Positions 42,710 through 54,342 are shown, numbered from the stretch's first letter. The stretch: 64,000 nt of DNA from Areca catechu (GCA_021397845.1 CM038049.1:104810877-104874876), one strand, 5' to 3'. Made by a program: numbers and translations. Notes: generated by a model from the sequence alone, not told the origin.

Positions 42710-43536
42710 TGTTGGGATATGTTAGTTCAAGCACAGATCAGCCACCAATTCGACTAGCCAAAGACATTTTTCCTAAACCATGGACTTCGAACCAAAGTGC
42801 TCAGAAGAAGCCGAACAGATAATGGACATGCCAAAGCTGAAGTCCTCAACTTCAACCGAAGAGTCAGTCTTCAGTTCCCACTGAAGACAAGGCTTGCAGT
42901 TTCGACCGAAGGCACGGTCTCCTTGACTGGTTGAACACGTAGTCTTCAGCATGTGCCGAAGGCATGGTCTTCGACATCAACCACGAATACCGTCTTCAAT
43001 TCAATTACGAACTACGAATGCTCCTAAAAAGAAAGCCTGAAGACAGAACTCCGATCTGTCTCAAATCCCCATGAACGTGGTGGATAACGGTTATCATCAA
43101 CTCTCTAACTATCTCCAAAGCATAACCACGACAAAATGACCACGTGATCATTAACTCCAGCGGCAACGTCTCTGGCCTAGCCAGAACCATTTAGTAACCG
43201 TCCACGATTGTGAACAAGGGGGAATGAATTAACTTCCCCCCCATCGTAACCTCTGGAAGAAGAACGGAACCGCAGGTCGCACCAATCAATATAAATACTG
43301 GTAAGAGGGGACATTCCAGGTAAGGCATAAGATACTCCTGAAAATTTCAGAGTCTCCTCTCCATTTATCCTCCTCAGAATCTTTCCCATTCTATAGCGGG
43401 AGCCCGCCTCTGACTTCGGCATCGGAGTGTCCCCCGCCGAACCAACTCCGGCCAGGAATTTATTTTGCAGGAGAACCTGGGAGCGGACCTGCGATCCGTA
43501 GCTTTGTCCGATCGAAAAAGGGACTCTACGCCAACA
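42710..43536 (+). repeat. 3' LTR of element T1
   Basis: It starts TGTTGGGATATG and ends TACGCCAACA. It is collinear with 17987-18814, with scattered transitions and a few small indels, so T1 is not very young. TATA box at 43290-43297. Confidence 0.92.
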
Positions 43537-44683
43537 ATTTCCACTTCACCGCATCTCATTATAAGAAAAGAATAAATAACCAAAAGAATCATGAAATGTT
43601 TCCATTAAAAGAAAATTGAATAATCAAAAGGAATAATGGAAGAAAATATGATAATAACCCTCCAAATTGCTTCAATCACCTATATATGGACAGACTAACA
43701 CTTCAATTACAAGAAGAAAGACTTGAGATTTTTTCCGGTCTCTTACTATCTTCAAACATTATGAAACTAAATAGAAGGTTGAAATTTTTATGTATTGAGA
43801 AAATAAACAAGTAACAAAATTTTTCCTGTTATAAGTTTCCCAGAGAAATAAGAGCCGGGATTTTTCGGGCTTTGTTTGCGCATGATTTTGTTTTTTTGCA
43901 CTAATTTATTCAAGGTAGATTTCCAGGGTGAAGAGCGTCACTGTGAGTGACTCCTTTGTACATGATTTTTTTGGTGCGCGCTTTTGCCTTTATCTTGGTA
44001 CGTAGAGAATAATTTAATTATGGTATTATTTCCTTTTAGAAGGGTCCAGAAAAAAAAAATGCACGGTTGTTTTTTATTCGGTGCATGGAGAAGAATAAGT
44101 CCTTTCAAAATGATACTATTTAATTTAATATAAATAAATGGCCTTTAAAGCAACATACGTTAGCGATGCAAAATAGTCTATAGACATTGTATACAATCGG
44201 GATATACTTGGTTGAGAGGATTTATAGCTTGGAATGAAAAATAAGTGACTCCTATTTCAACTATTTGGTTGAAGGAATTTCATTTCTATTTCAATTTCGA
44301 GGTGAAATGAGAATGGTTTAATTCTTCCAAAATCCAATTCTAGTTCTTTTTTAAGGATTTAAATCTTTATTTAAATAAAGATTTTGATTCCAATACTAGT
44401 CATGAACCAAATAATTTAGAGGATATGGCCATTTTAAATTTTCATTCCAATTCACTCCAATTGCGGTTTTGATTCTGATTGCAAACCAAACACGCCTCTC
44501 TTCATTTTGCTATCAACAATTTCACTTGTTAAGATACTCATGGTATCGATCTCTTGAGAAAGCTTCATTCGATGCAATAGAGACTTGCTCTTCATAAGAT
44601 GAAAACTAACAGACTATGTTCATTGCCATGCAACAAAAGACCATACTAACTCCGAATCTCCTAGCCCTAATCCTAAAATACAT
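43537..44683. other. Flank to the right of T1, no gene
   Basis: AT-rich sequence without open frames of interest. 44203-44497 looks like a degraded MITE: the right end reads ACCAAACACGCC and the left end GGATATACTTGGTTG, partly complementary, with an AT-rich body containing repeated CCAATTC/TTTGATTC words. The TIR match is imperfect and the target duplication unclear. The rest I cannot assign. Confidence 0.4.
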
Positions 44684-45295
44684 TGTTGCTAACAAATCAC
44701 CCTCCACTATGCTCTGACGGTGCTTGAAGATCTCTCGACCTTCGACAGTAAGGCGGAGGTGCTGTTCGCTGAATTTCATGGGTGGAGACCTGCAAGAGCA
44801 ATCCCTTGACTAGTGGTGACAAGCGGGGATCCTTCAATGCTCAAGTCAGTGAAAAAGAGAGAAGGGCTATAGCAACCGGAGTTGAGAGTGACAATGGGGA
44901 GACTGACTGAGCATGAGAGTGATATTGAAAATATACAATCATCAAGATCCTCTCTTACCAATTTATAGAGTTACAAGGAGTAAAAAAATTCTATTAGGTA
45001 GGTGGCATCTTCTAACATGTATAATTGATTCCTAGTATAACGTTGGGATCTATTCCTTAAAATCTTTTCTATTAGCATCTTTCTATTAGGATAGCTGATT
45101 CTATTGAGATCTTACCTTTCACAAGCTTATCCCCTATAATCTATGTTGGAACAGCTATGATCTTTGCTAGGATAGCTATGGTTGGCCAGCTTTTATCACT
45201 TACTCTGGCGTTATGGACTATGAATATCTCCTGCTTGCCATTGCTAGGAGATAGGGCTCTACTGAGAGAGAGGGCCTTAACATTATACCCTAACA
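44684..45295 (-). repeat. LTR of relic R
   Basis: On the minus strand it begins TGTTAGGGTATAATG and ends TTAGCAACA, about 612 bp. A TATA box (CTATAAATT, minus strand, near 44966) is followed by GGTAAGAGAGGA, against CTGGTAAGAGGGGA in T1. Further along, CTGACTTGAGCATTGAAGGA and TTGCAGG match T1 blocks in the same order. Ends are inferred from the TG...CA rule, so they are approximate. Confidence 0.55.
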
Positions 45296-46059
45296 TGCCT
45301 AACTAAGTTTATTTTGGAAATTAGTTAAGCCCAAGTAAAAACTCGATGGATGCGCATGAAGGGATGTCAGTCCGGCTCAGTTATTTCTAGTTTGTTAGTG
45401 CAGGGTGCCATCGATAGTTAATGTAGTGGATAGGTTAGTCATCCTCCACCTATCAGTTGTTGGGTGGATATATCAGTTATTGGGTGGATCAATAATCGGT
45501 AGCCATCTCTTCTTTAATCGTTGGTCTAGTTGGTCCTCAAGGCTGAGTAAGCAATGGCTACAATAAATGACCCCCACGCTTGAGTCCAAAGTGTCCCTAA
45601 GAAATTTTATCGAGTTTTGTTGTCTTTGCGAGAAGGGAGTAATTACTCCATCGGTCTTGAGAGCTGGGCAAATCTTTTCATCATATAGGTATTCATTGAT
45701 GCCTTGGAAATCATTGTCAACTATTTTATCGCCTAGATCTTGGGAGAGCGAATTATTAGTGTAGCACTTGGAAGGACTATGCAATAACTCTTGAGACGGC
45801 CTAGTGATTTGTCCGATCTCCTTTGGCCAGCAAGGTTATGTGACATGGCTATAGTTTTTAAATGACTTGCACAGAATCTGGAATTGAGAGTTAATCGATC
45901 GGTTGGAGTTTTAGAGTGGCGCGGCATTACCCAGCTAGGAGTGGGCCACATATCAAAATCTGTAGACTTTGGCAGGATTGAGGCTTCAGTCTTGTCCATT
46001 AGGGTTTGTATAAATACGACCCCTCCATTCTTATTGCGGGGATTCTAAGCTTGCGAAAG
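45296..46059. other. Interior of relic R next to its LTR, no intact gene
   Basis: Corresponds in position to the promoter side of the T1 antisense ORFs. A TATA-like GTATAAATACG at about 46009-46019 on the plus strand precedes the antisense-ORF remnant. A minus-strand open frame (45473-45784) and others show no recognisable domain. Confidence 0.4.
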
Positions 46060-46752
46060 AAAGGTATAGAGAAGAAAGAAAGGCTTTGGATAGTTCCCTA
46101 ATGTCTTTGCCCCCAAGGTTGGTTCCTTCTCCTTCCTTGCTCTTTCTTTAGCTCTTCTTCAAGGCTTCTACTGGGCTCTGTAGGGTTTCCATAGGTGCTT
46201 CTCCTTCATGTTTTTCTTCAGTACTTGATTCCTTTCCTTGCTATCTTCATCCTGTTCTTGAGTGGAGGCTTTTTCTTTGCATTTCTTAATGTTTTCCTTG
46301 CTTCTTTATCTTTTCTTCTTTCTCTAGGAGAAATCATCTAAGGATGAAAGTCACTTATTTAGCAACATCCCAGGAATGCAAGAGTCTTAGTCAAGCCAAA
46401 GAGAAGACAAAAGCAGCTGTAAAGCGAGCCATGTCTACTGCTACATCTACTATTGCTTAAGCAGTGGACAAGTACAATAGGTCGGAGGCCTTTGAGAATG
46501 ATGCTACTAAGGCCGGAATGGATGCCTATATCTTTAGCTTCAATGACTAAAAAGAAAAAGTTGTTCAAGCTTACCCAAATCTAAACCTAAGTGACATAAT
46601 TGTAGATAGGACCACTCCCGAGGAAGGAGGGGAAAGGCAATATCTAAAGAAGAGAGTGCCCTGGCTGAAGAGCTAGAAGGGCTTGAACCTGAGGTTGTTG
46701 CTACTAAATGTCCAAGAGAACTAGCTGCCACACTTGAGCAAGAGACTTAGAT
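46060..46752 (+). pseudogene. Remnant of a Tat-type antisense ORF in relic R
   Basis: On the plus strand, after stops, FENDATKAGMDAYIFSFND, a stop, then KEKVVQAYPNLNLSD can be read at about 46490-46600. This is the same signature as the C-termini of the T1 antisense ORFs (G-F/Y-x-D, then K-V-x-x-x-F/Y-P-D/N-L-N-x-S). It is followed by an acidic tail and a stop at about 46748. The N-terminal part is not recognisable. It is the main argument that R is a Tat relic. Confidence 0.55.
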
Positions 46753-47352
46753 TTTTCTTTCTTTTTATATTTTTCCTTCTTCTTTGGGCTTTTGGCCTGA
46801 CTTCTATAAAAACTTTGATATCGACGAAATTTCATGTTTTCCTTTCAATGTTGACTTTGTGCATGTTGAATAAATGTTTTCGCTTTATATGAATTCTAGC
46901 CAAGTATCTTAGTTGGAAGAGTAACCATAGCCAAATATCTTTACTTTTTGGGTTTAATTGACTAAGCAATCTAGCCATGATGGAATTTTCCATAGTCTTT
47001 TTAGTTAGTCAAAAACCTTGATGTGGTAAATTATATGCTGACTTCCTGAATATAAGGATGAAAGCTCCAACCATAGGACTTGGTAAATTTTTTTCCAACT
47101 ATTGAGAGTTAGCCACCATGTGAATGCATCAATGCTTTTCCTGGGTTAGAGAGTATGAGTCACTCATCGCTTGGAACTCGACTATAAGTAGTTGGTCATT
47201 GCTTGAGATAGGCACAAAAGTCAATCGATAGTTATTCCTATGATCTGAGTAACCTTCCAATTTTTTTTTGGCAACCATGTATTAGTTGATTGCCGAGCTC
47301 TTTTGCTCACCATCGTAGATTAGTCAGGTATAAGTCACTGACTTGATAGTTG

Positions 47353-47604
47353 TCTTTATTGACCGGTTGTCAAGCGGTTGAATGGGAGTGAGACCCGAAT
47401 AAGATGGAGGTGTGAAAATACATCTATCTTTATCAAATTGGTGTTCTATGACCGGATGGGAGTGACACCCAAGATGGAGGTTGTAAATGTAGCCACCTTC
47501 TTCGACTGGTTGTTAGTCAAATAGATGGCAATAAGATCCGAGATGAAAGTGTGAGAATGCAGCCATCTTCTTCAATTAGTTGTTAGTCGGCTAAATGGGA
47601 GTGA
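47353..47604. repeat. Degenerate tandem repeats of relic R
   Basis: About three units of roughly 75-90 bp with GACCGGTTG, AAATGGGAGTGA, AAGATGGAGGTGTGA and GCAGCCATCTTCTTC as landmarks. The location, on the pol side of the antisense ORF, mirrors 30213-30440 in T1, but the unit sequence differs. 46753-47352 between them holds no gene. Confidence 0.6.
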
Positions 47605-48025
47605 TGTTAGAAATCAGGATAGGATTTCATGCATATATTTTATTTTTTTATTTTACTAATGGAAGACTATTAGATTAAAATATCTTTAATTAGAAATACA
47701 AGCATAAGAATTAATCTAAAAACTCATACCATTGATCTAGACATGATGTGTAATGCTGAAATATAAAATTAGCATGCATCGATCTTATCAATGCATACTG
47801 TAAAGCAAATCAACTATAACCATGAGATCAGATCTAATACCTAAGCATGGGTCTATGATCTCTACTTCTAATGAACATGGTAAAGGGCTTTTCAAGTCAC
47901 CTTGCAGTTGCACAGCATGTCCAGCCTCTATAGATTATCCACACGAAGCACTGAAGTGATTAGCCTCCCTAGAGTATGAAGGCTGAAGGATGGCTGCTAT
48001 AAATTCTTTTGTTGGAACTTATTAG
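47605..48025 (+). mobile_element. LTR-like fragment cut by element B
   Basis: It begins TGTTAGAAATCAGG, like many copia LTRs, and is A+T rich without coding sequence. It stops at 48025 where the LTR of element B starts. The rest, if real, lies beyond element B outside the window. A weak call based on the TG start and on its distinctness from the repeats to its left. Confidence 0.3.
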
Positions 48026-50265
48026 TGTTGGAAATTGTATCCCAAAGCCAATCGCCTAGGCTGTAGGCGGTTAAGCTGAGTATTGTACTCTTTATATACA
48101 TTAATAAATATTATTTTGGTAGCTCATCACATTCTTACTTTTTCCTATAATGAACTCTTTTTCATGTGATGAAGTCTTTAGGACTACATTGACTTCGATA
48201 TAGAGAGGATATATCGAGTGTTCCTTAAACCAGGTTCATGACCAAAGGATACATTGTACTGGATAGCAATGTATCAAGTATAAGTTGTTATGGTTCACAT
48301 CGTTTGGTTGTCCTCTTGACCAAAGGAGTGTGGTGACATTGATGTGATCTACAAGTGGGATATATGATATCTCATTGAACGTGACTTTGTGTAGCCCCTT
48401 TCTGCCAAAAGGATACTCATGATTGGATATGGATATATGTGTCCCTCCGACCTGAGGTCATTATGGTAGCTTACAATCAATTTCCTATGCTTTGGTGCCG
48501 GACTACCCGGATTTCTAATTCGGTGATGGAAGGTTTCTGGGTACAGGAAAGTACTTGTGGAGCAGTGATGGACCAAGATGTAATTGACCTGTCCAAATAG
48601 TTTGGATTGAATATCTCGCAGTATCTCAATTTAGCAAATCCTCGGTTGGGGTAGTCCAAGTGAGGAGTCACTGGACTTGCGAGGTTGAGACATATTGTGG
48701 ATTGACTCAGCTAGGGTTGGCAGTCTAACCCTAGATCATCCTGAGTATTGGAGATCAAAGAGATGAATTATATGGTAACCATATGCCAAAGGTTTGATTG
48801 ATTGCTCTCTCATCTTCGACCTATCCGGACGCCGGGACCCATTGCTATATGGTATCTTGGGCTGGTACTGGAATTGTTCCAGTGCTACCGCTTAGGTTTG
48901 AACCTATGAGGTCACATGCCATAGAGGATCTCTCCCTGATCCAAGTACCGATTAATGATTAGAAATCATTTCGGTAACGGTTTGATTGAGCACACTTTGG
49001 ACTGACCCGGTTTTGGGTCGATCAGAATTTGTTCGGGTCCACCGGGAATTGCTTCTGGATGACCGAGACTTGACCAAGCCTTTTATTAATTAGATTTTGA
49101 TCTAATTTTATTGTGAACTGGTTTAGAACCAGTTTGGGATTTTTTAAACCAGTTATGAACCAGTTTGAACGCATTTACATGGTACTATTGACTTGGGTGA
49201 ACAGGGGATATAAGGCATCATCTCTTCTCCCATTTCACTCATTTTTGCTGGAAATAAATCACCATTAAATGGCTTTTCATTACTATGTTGAAAATAATTT
49301 TATTGGTGTTGGCCTCTCGTATTCCCAGAAGTCTCCTCAGCTCCTAAATATCATGGTTTCATTGTTCACGTTGCTATATTATTTTTGGGTGGTGAAAAAA
49401 TTCTGAGTGTCTTCTTCCTTGAGAGCTTCCACCATTGTTTCAACCGGTGATTTAGGGGCTGAATTTTGCTGAGAGATTGGGAGTGAAAGAATCCTTGATT
49501 CCCTATTAATTGTTGGTGCTCAATCGGTGGAAGAAGCTCTGTTTTGGAGAAAACAAATTACAAAACAAGGAGTTCTGTTTTTCTTCCTCCCTCTCACCAA
49601 TTCAAGTGGTTTCCGGTGACTAGCATCGCGCATGAAACCGGATCAGAGAAAGCCCAGGCATGTCCCCCTTCTAGAGAGTGTTCTCTTGAGCACTTGGGAG
49701 CCAATTGTACCTCCAAAGCTGCTATTTTTGTGTGCTCTATTTTTGGTTGTACGAATTGCAGTTCTAAAAATTCTGGATCAAAGAGACTTCAAGATTGTTG
49801 GAAGAATAATTTTAGCTCTCCATTGAATCAAGATTCATCTAGAAATCACCTTGCTGTTGCTGCAGAAGGAGAGATCAAAGTGTTGTCATCTTTGGTTTGT
49901 TTTCACTGCAATTGGAAGAGAGGAAGAAAAACGTTCCAATCGTTTACTGGAAGAAGACTGGAATAAAGTTATTCCAGATATTCCAGCAATTCCAGCAGTT
50001 ATCCCTGCTTTATTTCAAGCGGGAATAAGGTAAAATTTCTGTTCTTTATTCTCATGCATGCCTAGATCTAGCTTTACCAAATAGTTTATAAATATTACAT
50101 GCCAATTTTATGCCTTGTTATACCTGTATATGCATCTTGAATATGTTAGATCTTGTATGGAGTAGGTTGTTTCTGCTGTTATTTTAAAATTATTTTAAAA
50201 TACATACCTGCTCCTTATGCTGTTGCATGCTTAGTGTAGGCACTCGCAACCCTATATTCCATTCA
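48026..50265 (+). repeat. 5' LTR of element B (2240 bp)
   Basis: It starts TGTTGGAAATTGTATCC and ends CCATTCA before the PBS. The first 700 bp are clearly homologous to LTR A (AGAGAGGATATATC, GTGTGGTGACATTGATGTGA). In place of the GAGYCGACT array, B carries four AACCAGTT words, one inverted, at 49116-49165. TATA-like TATAAGG at 49209-49215. The AT palindrome pair of LTR A is conserved at 50181-50201. The open frame at 49544-49966 lies downstream of the TATA box and is not supported as a gene. Confidence 0.85.
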
Positions 50266-50266
50266 A

Positions 50267-50278
50267 TGGTATCAGAGC
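50267..50278 (+). other. Primer binding site of element B
   Basis: A perfect TGGTATCAGAGC (initiator tRNA-Met) one base after the LTR end, exactly as in element A. Confidence 0.92.
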
Positions 50279-51853
50279 CTGGCTCTGGTGTAACATATCT
50301 TGATCTCATGTATTGTAGATTAAAATGTTTAATCTATTGGAATGTATCTGTATCTTAATCATAGGGTATGATTAGGGAATACTTTTAAGAACCAAGTTGA
50401 GACCTTCACCATGATCGTGTGTCTTTGGCATGATGCGGTTCATCTGTGTTGGCCTCTTCAGAAGGATCCTTTAAAGAGATCAATGGAATTAAAATTATTT
50501 TAATTCAGATACAATTTTGGCATGTCTTATAATTTCTTTTGGCCATGTAATATTTATAAAAGAATATAACTAGATATGATGTATGATTTGATATGTAAAA
50601 GGAGTTTTACATGTTTTCATTAAAATTGTTTTAATTAAAATTTTTGGCTTATATTCAAACAATTTTGAATTGTATGATTAAATTAAATGACAAGTTATCT
50701 TAGGGTTTATGAAACCTAATTTCATTAAAATAAGCCAATTGGGTTAGCTGTCTAATTGGGTCCATAATTTGGGTTAGACCTATGTTTAGTTGAATTAGAT
50801 AATAAGAAGACTAATCAAAAGTTGATTAAGGTCCTTCTTTTAGAACTATCTAGTAGTTAGATGAGTTAGTCCATTCATCTAAAATGGATCAAATTAGTGG
50901 CTCCATGGAAGCCCGAGTCTTCAGGCTAATCTGATCGAGTCTGGTAAACCGGTTGGTGTCGAGGTAGGTTTGGCATTATGATCATGGTTGTATGAGGCTA
51001 CCTCTTTCCTGGCCAACTTGGTTGGTGTCTAGGAAAGATGGTTAATGACGGATACTCACCCATGATCTCACCTACCTGGCCAGTCATGTCGACCATAACT
51101 GATTAGAAAAGCTTATTAACTCGAGTTAACCCATGTCACTCAGGTTGATCAGTCTGATTGATCGATAGGTGCCTATGGATCAATTGTTGAATTGTTTCAA
51201 CCCTCTTGAAAACTGATTTGTTCTGTGGGAGGATGATCCATGTTCTTCTCTTTTTCTTCAGTCATAACCTAAAATCCTCTATAATTATTAAGTCCTGAAA
51301 AAGACTAAGTCAAAGAGTTGATGGTGTCTTAGCTTCCCATTAAGTGGGTTAGTAATGTGTCCTTTCAATTGGTGTTCATTGACAGTTCCGTAGAATGGGT
51401 GTGCATCCGGTTATTGGAATTACTCTCTCATAGATGATAGTTCAGTGCAACCTTCTTAACAGTGATCAGGAGAGCCTGCCATAGTCGGGCTTGGTCATTC
51501 GTTGGCTAGAAGTATTGGATTTATCATGTTAATGGTTGGACCTAACCGGAGACCCGCAATAGGAGGCCCCTAGGCTGATTAGGGTGCTCTCTGGGGCAAA
51601 ATAAATTACTGGAAGTTGCTTAGGGAAGCAATTGGTTGGTGAATCTACCTTTAGGCACGTATGGGTGAGCTGGCCATAGTCAGGCTCATATGTGGTCTAT
51701 TGGATTTCAGTACCCACTATGAAATAGTGATTTCATGGATTGGAGTTAGAGGCTCCTAATCTGAAAAATTAATGGGAGAGACCCTTAGACTAAAGTCCAA
51801 CTGTTTTGGTTAATTGATTCATACTCTAATATGGTCTTGTTTTTTCCTTTCAG
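50279..51853 (+). other. Untranslated leader of element B
   Basis: About 1.57 kb with no sustained open frame, collinear with the leader of A. Shared blocks include GCCCGAGTCTT.AGGCTA, ACCCATGATCTCAC.TACCTGG and GGCCAACC-like stretches up to the gag start. The GAGCCGACTCG array of leader A (8270-8460) is absent. Confidence 0.7.
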
Positions 51854-52700
51854 ATGTCTTCAAATCTTTCACTTTGGTCACTTCTTAATAACGAGAAGTT
51901 GAAGGGTCATAACTTCGATAGCTGGTATCAAAAGTTGAGGATTGTCTTGGAGCATGAATGGATCCTTTATGTAATAACGAATCCGGCACCTGAAATCCCC
52001 TCTGCCAATGCTCGGAGTTCGATCAGGGATACTTATCAGAAGTGCGTTTCTGATCGAACTACTGTCCGATGCATTATGCTAGTGGCAATGAACGACGAGT
52101 TCAGTCGCAAGTTCGAGGAGGCCCAACCTGATGAGATTCTTCAAAAGTTGAAGGAATCTTTTGGCATGCTGGATGATGTAGAGCGGTACAAAGTGTCTTA
52201 TGCCATATACAATGCCAAGATGTCGAATGGTGGTTCTATCACTGATCATGTATTATACATGATCGAGCTGATTGAAAAGTTAGGCAAGCTCGGATGTCCC
52301 TTGCACGAGCAGCTCAGCAAGGATGCGATTTTGAATTCTCTGCCTTCCTCTTATCTTGACATTCTCGACCATTATAGAATGAACAAGCTTGTAGTCAATT
52401 ACCATGGTTTGATGGGATTACTGTAGACTTTCGAGAAAGACCACCAACTGAATAAAGGGGTGGTGAATTTAGTGGGAGGTTCTAGAGGTCATCGTCCATT
52501 TAAGAAAGGGAAGAATAATAGGAAGGGAAAGAAGGTGCTGAATGCTCCAGGCCCGAGTCAGACCAGGAAAGTGAAAGCTGACTAGTGTAATGCAGAGTGC
52601 TTCTACTGTAAGAAGCGGGGACACTAGAAGAGGAACTATCCTCTTTACCAAGCATCCCTAGATCCGAACAGGCCAAGGAAGGGAAACTAGCAAACTGCTG
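51854..52700 (+). pseudogene. gag: Gag of element B, internal stops
   Basis: Start ATG at 51854 (MSSNLSLWSLLNNEKLKGHN). The UBN2-type capsid region is open for 190 codons, then a TAG at 52424-52426, the same codon position as the TAG in gag of A. The frame continues through a basic linker to a zinc knuckle, CFYCKKRGH, with a second TAG (52625-52627, from TGG) and the last Cys changed to Tyr. It is interrupted soon after by element C. It would form the particle; inactive here. Confidence 0.88.
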
Positions 52701-52734
52701 AATAAGGTATTTATATGATAAAACCTTGTAATTT

Positions 52735-54340
52735 TGTTGACCCCTAAAGTGATTTTGATGATAACGAAACATTGGAGCATACATTTGGTTATCTAACAAC
52801 TCTTCAAATGATTGACAAGTTTTTGTAAGACAACTACATTGACACACTTTCTAAATCCTACAATCTTTATTGCTTTGTGTTGAGTTATAAAGTATTTAGA
52901 ATCTTGTAAAGAAGAACCCTACAAAAGATTCCTACGCAAATCAAGTTTAAGGGTTACTTCTAGTAGTTTTCAAGCTTCAATTTTTCTTGAATTTATTATA
53001 AGAAGTCCTTGAAAGAAGTCTTCAAAGCATGGGACAAGTGTTCTAGAAGAGAGAGTTTGATCTGGCTGAAGAACCAATTTCGAGCTGACTGGATGGAGGA
53101 CCCAGTCGACTCTGGCACTAGCACAGGAAAGAAGTTCTCTAGCACACAGATCCAGCCGACTGGCACCAAGGCCAACTAGAATTCAGCCCAGCCGACTCGT
53201 CCAGAACATGGTTGAGAACGTTCTAAGATTCTCAGGGATCCGAGCCAACTAGAATTCAGCCCAGCCGACTCGTCCAGAACTTGGTTGAGAATGGTTTAAG
53301 AGCCTTTGAGATCTGAGCCGACTGGATTCCAACCTAGCTGACTCATCTAGAGTAAGGTATTTTCTCAACTGTGGAAGCTAGCCGACTGGCATTTAGCCCA
53401 GTCGACCCGAACTTGATCCGAGCCGACTCAAAGATTGTTCGAGCCGACTGGAATGATGGGGTCACCTCCAATGGCTAGTTCCAGTTCTCAATTTTTGAAT
53501 TCCAAAAGTGCTCTAACAGTAACCTGTCACCTCCCAACGATCTACAACGTTCAAAATCAAGGGAAGGTAGTTGAAGTCTCTATAAATAAGGTATGAGAAC
53601 ATCCTTGAAGGAGAAAAAAATGAATTATTGGGCATTTATTGAACACTTATTAAAGTGAGAAGAGAGAGAGCACTTGAGCTTTAAATTCTACTTTCAAGCC
53701 TGCAACAACTCTTACCAGAAGCTTGAAGCATCTTTTGAGGAAAGCAAGGAAGCCATTGAAGTGAAATGTAGAGCATTCAGTGGATCTTCACTCGAGCTAC
53801 ATTGGCAACCACCCAGACAACAGAGTTTGTCTTTATTGTTGCTTCTTTATTCTACTTTTTAGAATATATGGGTTATTGGTGAGCCTGGTTTTAAAAACCA
53901 AATAGGTTTCTTTGGTGAGCCTGTAAAAACTAGAGTGTAGAGGTTTCTTTGGTGAGCCTATTTAAAAGCCAAAGTGTAGAGGTTCTAGGTGAGCCTATTG
54001 AAACCTAGTTTGGGTTTCTTTGGTGAGCCCGTTTTGTAAAAACCAAAGTGTAGAGGTTGGGATTGTGAGCCTGTAAAACAATCCGATTGTATTCCAGTTT
54101 GGGAGATATAGTGGAAATCCCGAGTGGTGAACTTTGGTAGTGGACGTAGGAGCTGGGTTGCTCCGAACCACTGTAAACCTGCTTTGTTTGTGTTGTGTTT
54201 GATTTACCTTTTAGCTTCTGCATTTATTCTCTGATTAACACAACACCTAACCACTAAAAGGAATTACTTGTACACATACTTGCAAAAATTTTGTAATTCC
54301 TAATTCACCCCCCACTTGGGATAAAGCCACCTGGGCAACA
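52735..54340 (+). repeat. 5' LTR of element C (1606 bp)
   Basis: It starts TGTTGACCCC and ends GGGCAACA. U3 has about ten GAGCCGACTGG / AGCCGACTCG motifs (53081-53452). TATA box TATAAATA at 53581-53588. The transcribed part has four to five imperfect copies of GGTGAGCCTG plus AAAACCAAAGTGTAGAGG (53875-54085). The partner LTR (62526-64000) confirms all of these. Confidence 0.93.
53081..53452. promoter_or_regulatory. GAGCCGACTGG motif array in U3 of element C
   Basis: About ten copies of an 8-11 bp core (CGAGCTGACTGG, CAGCCGACTCG, GAGCCGACTGG and variants), many followed by TCCAGAAC or CAGCCCAG. The array ends about 130 bp upstream of the TATA box. The same array is in the 3' LTR at about 62876-63230. 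An enhancer role is inference. Confidence 0.6.
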
Positions 54341-54342
54341 GC

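Larger units (their letters stand above)
17987..43536 (+). mobile_element. Element T1: Tat-lineage Ty3-gypsy retrotransposon with nested insertions and antisense ORFs
   Basis: 828-bp 5' LTR and 827-bp 3' LTR, gag, protease, RT, RNase H, a second archaeal-type RNase H, integrase, a tandem-repeat 3' region, then three antisense ORFs, a purine tract and the 3' LTR. RT before integrase is the gypsy order. The second RNase H and antisense ORFs between pol and the 3' LTR are known Tat-lineage traits. Flanks ATTCC (17982-17986) and ATTTC (43537-43541) are a target duplication with one change. Removing element M (22463-28214 plus duplicate) and element K (36021-42249 plus duplicate) leaves about 13.6 kb. 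Many stops; non-autonomous today. Confidence 0.9.
44684..47604 (-). mobile_element. Relic R: Tat-lineage gypsy 3' end (LTR, antisense ORF remnant, tandem repeats)
   Basis: In mirror image to T1, plus-strand order is LTR (44684-45295), a region with an antisense-ORF remnant (about 46060-46750, on the plus strand), then a tandem repeat array (47353-47604). In T1 the order from the 3' LTR inward is LTR, antisense ORFs, tandem repeats, pol. R therefore looks like the 3' part of a Tat element on the minus strand with pol missing. The LTR shares promoter-proximal sequence with T1. It is heavily decayed and probably older than the other insertions. Confidence 0.55.
48026..52734 (+). mobile_element. 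Element B: Ty1-copia retrotransposon, 5' LTR to gag, interrupted by element C
   Basis: LTR (48026-50265), PBS, 1.57-kb leader and gag (51854-about 52700). It is collinear with element A in the LTR termini, leader and gag, but with a different U3 motif set. At 52735 the Sirevirus C begins, just where A has the start of its protease. Protease, integrase, RT and 3' LTR of B should lie to the right of the window, after element C. Confidence 0.88.

Noticed and set aside
44203..44497. Possible MITE
   Set aside because: Terminal repeats match only partly and no target duplication could be fixed, so it is mentioned within the flank only.
45473..45784. Minus-strand 103-codon open frame
   Set aside because: Within relic R, no recognisable domain and no supporting start context.
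49544..49966. 140-codon open frame
   Set aside because: Lies in the LTR of element B downstream of its TATA-like box; no domain and no counterpart in LTR A.
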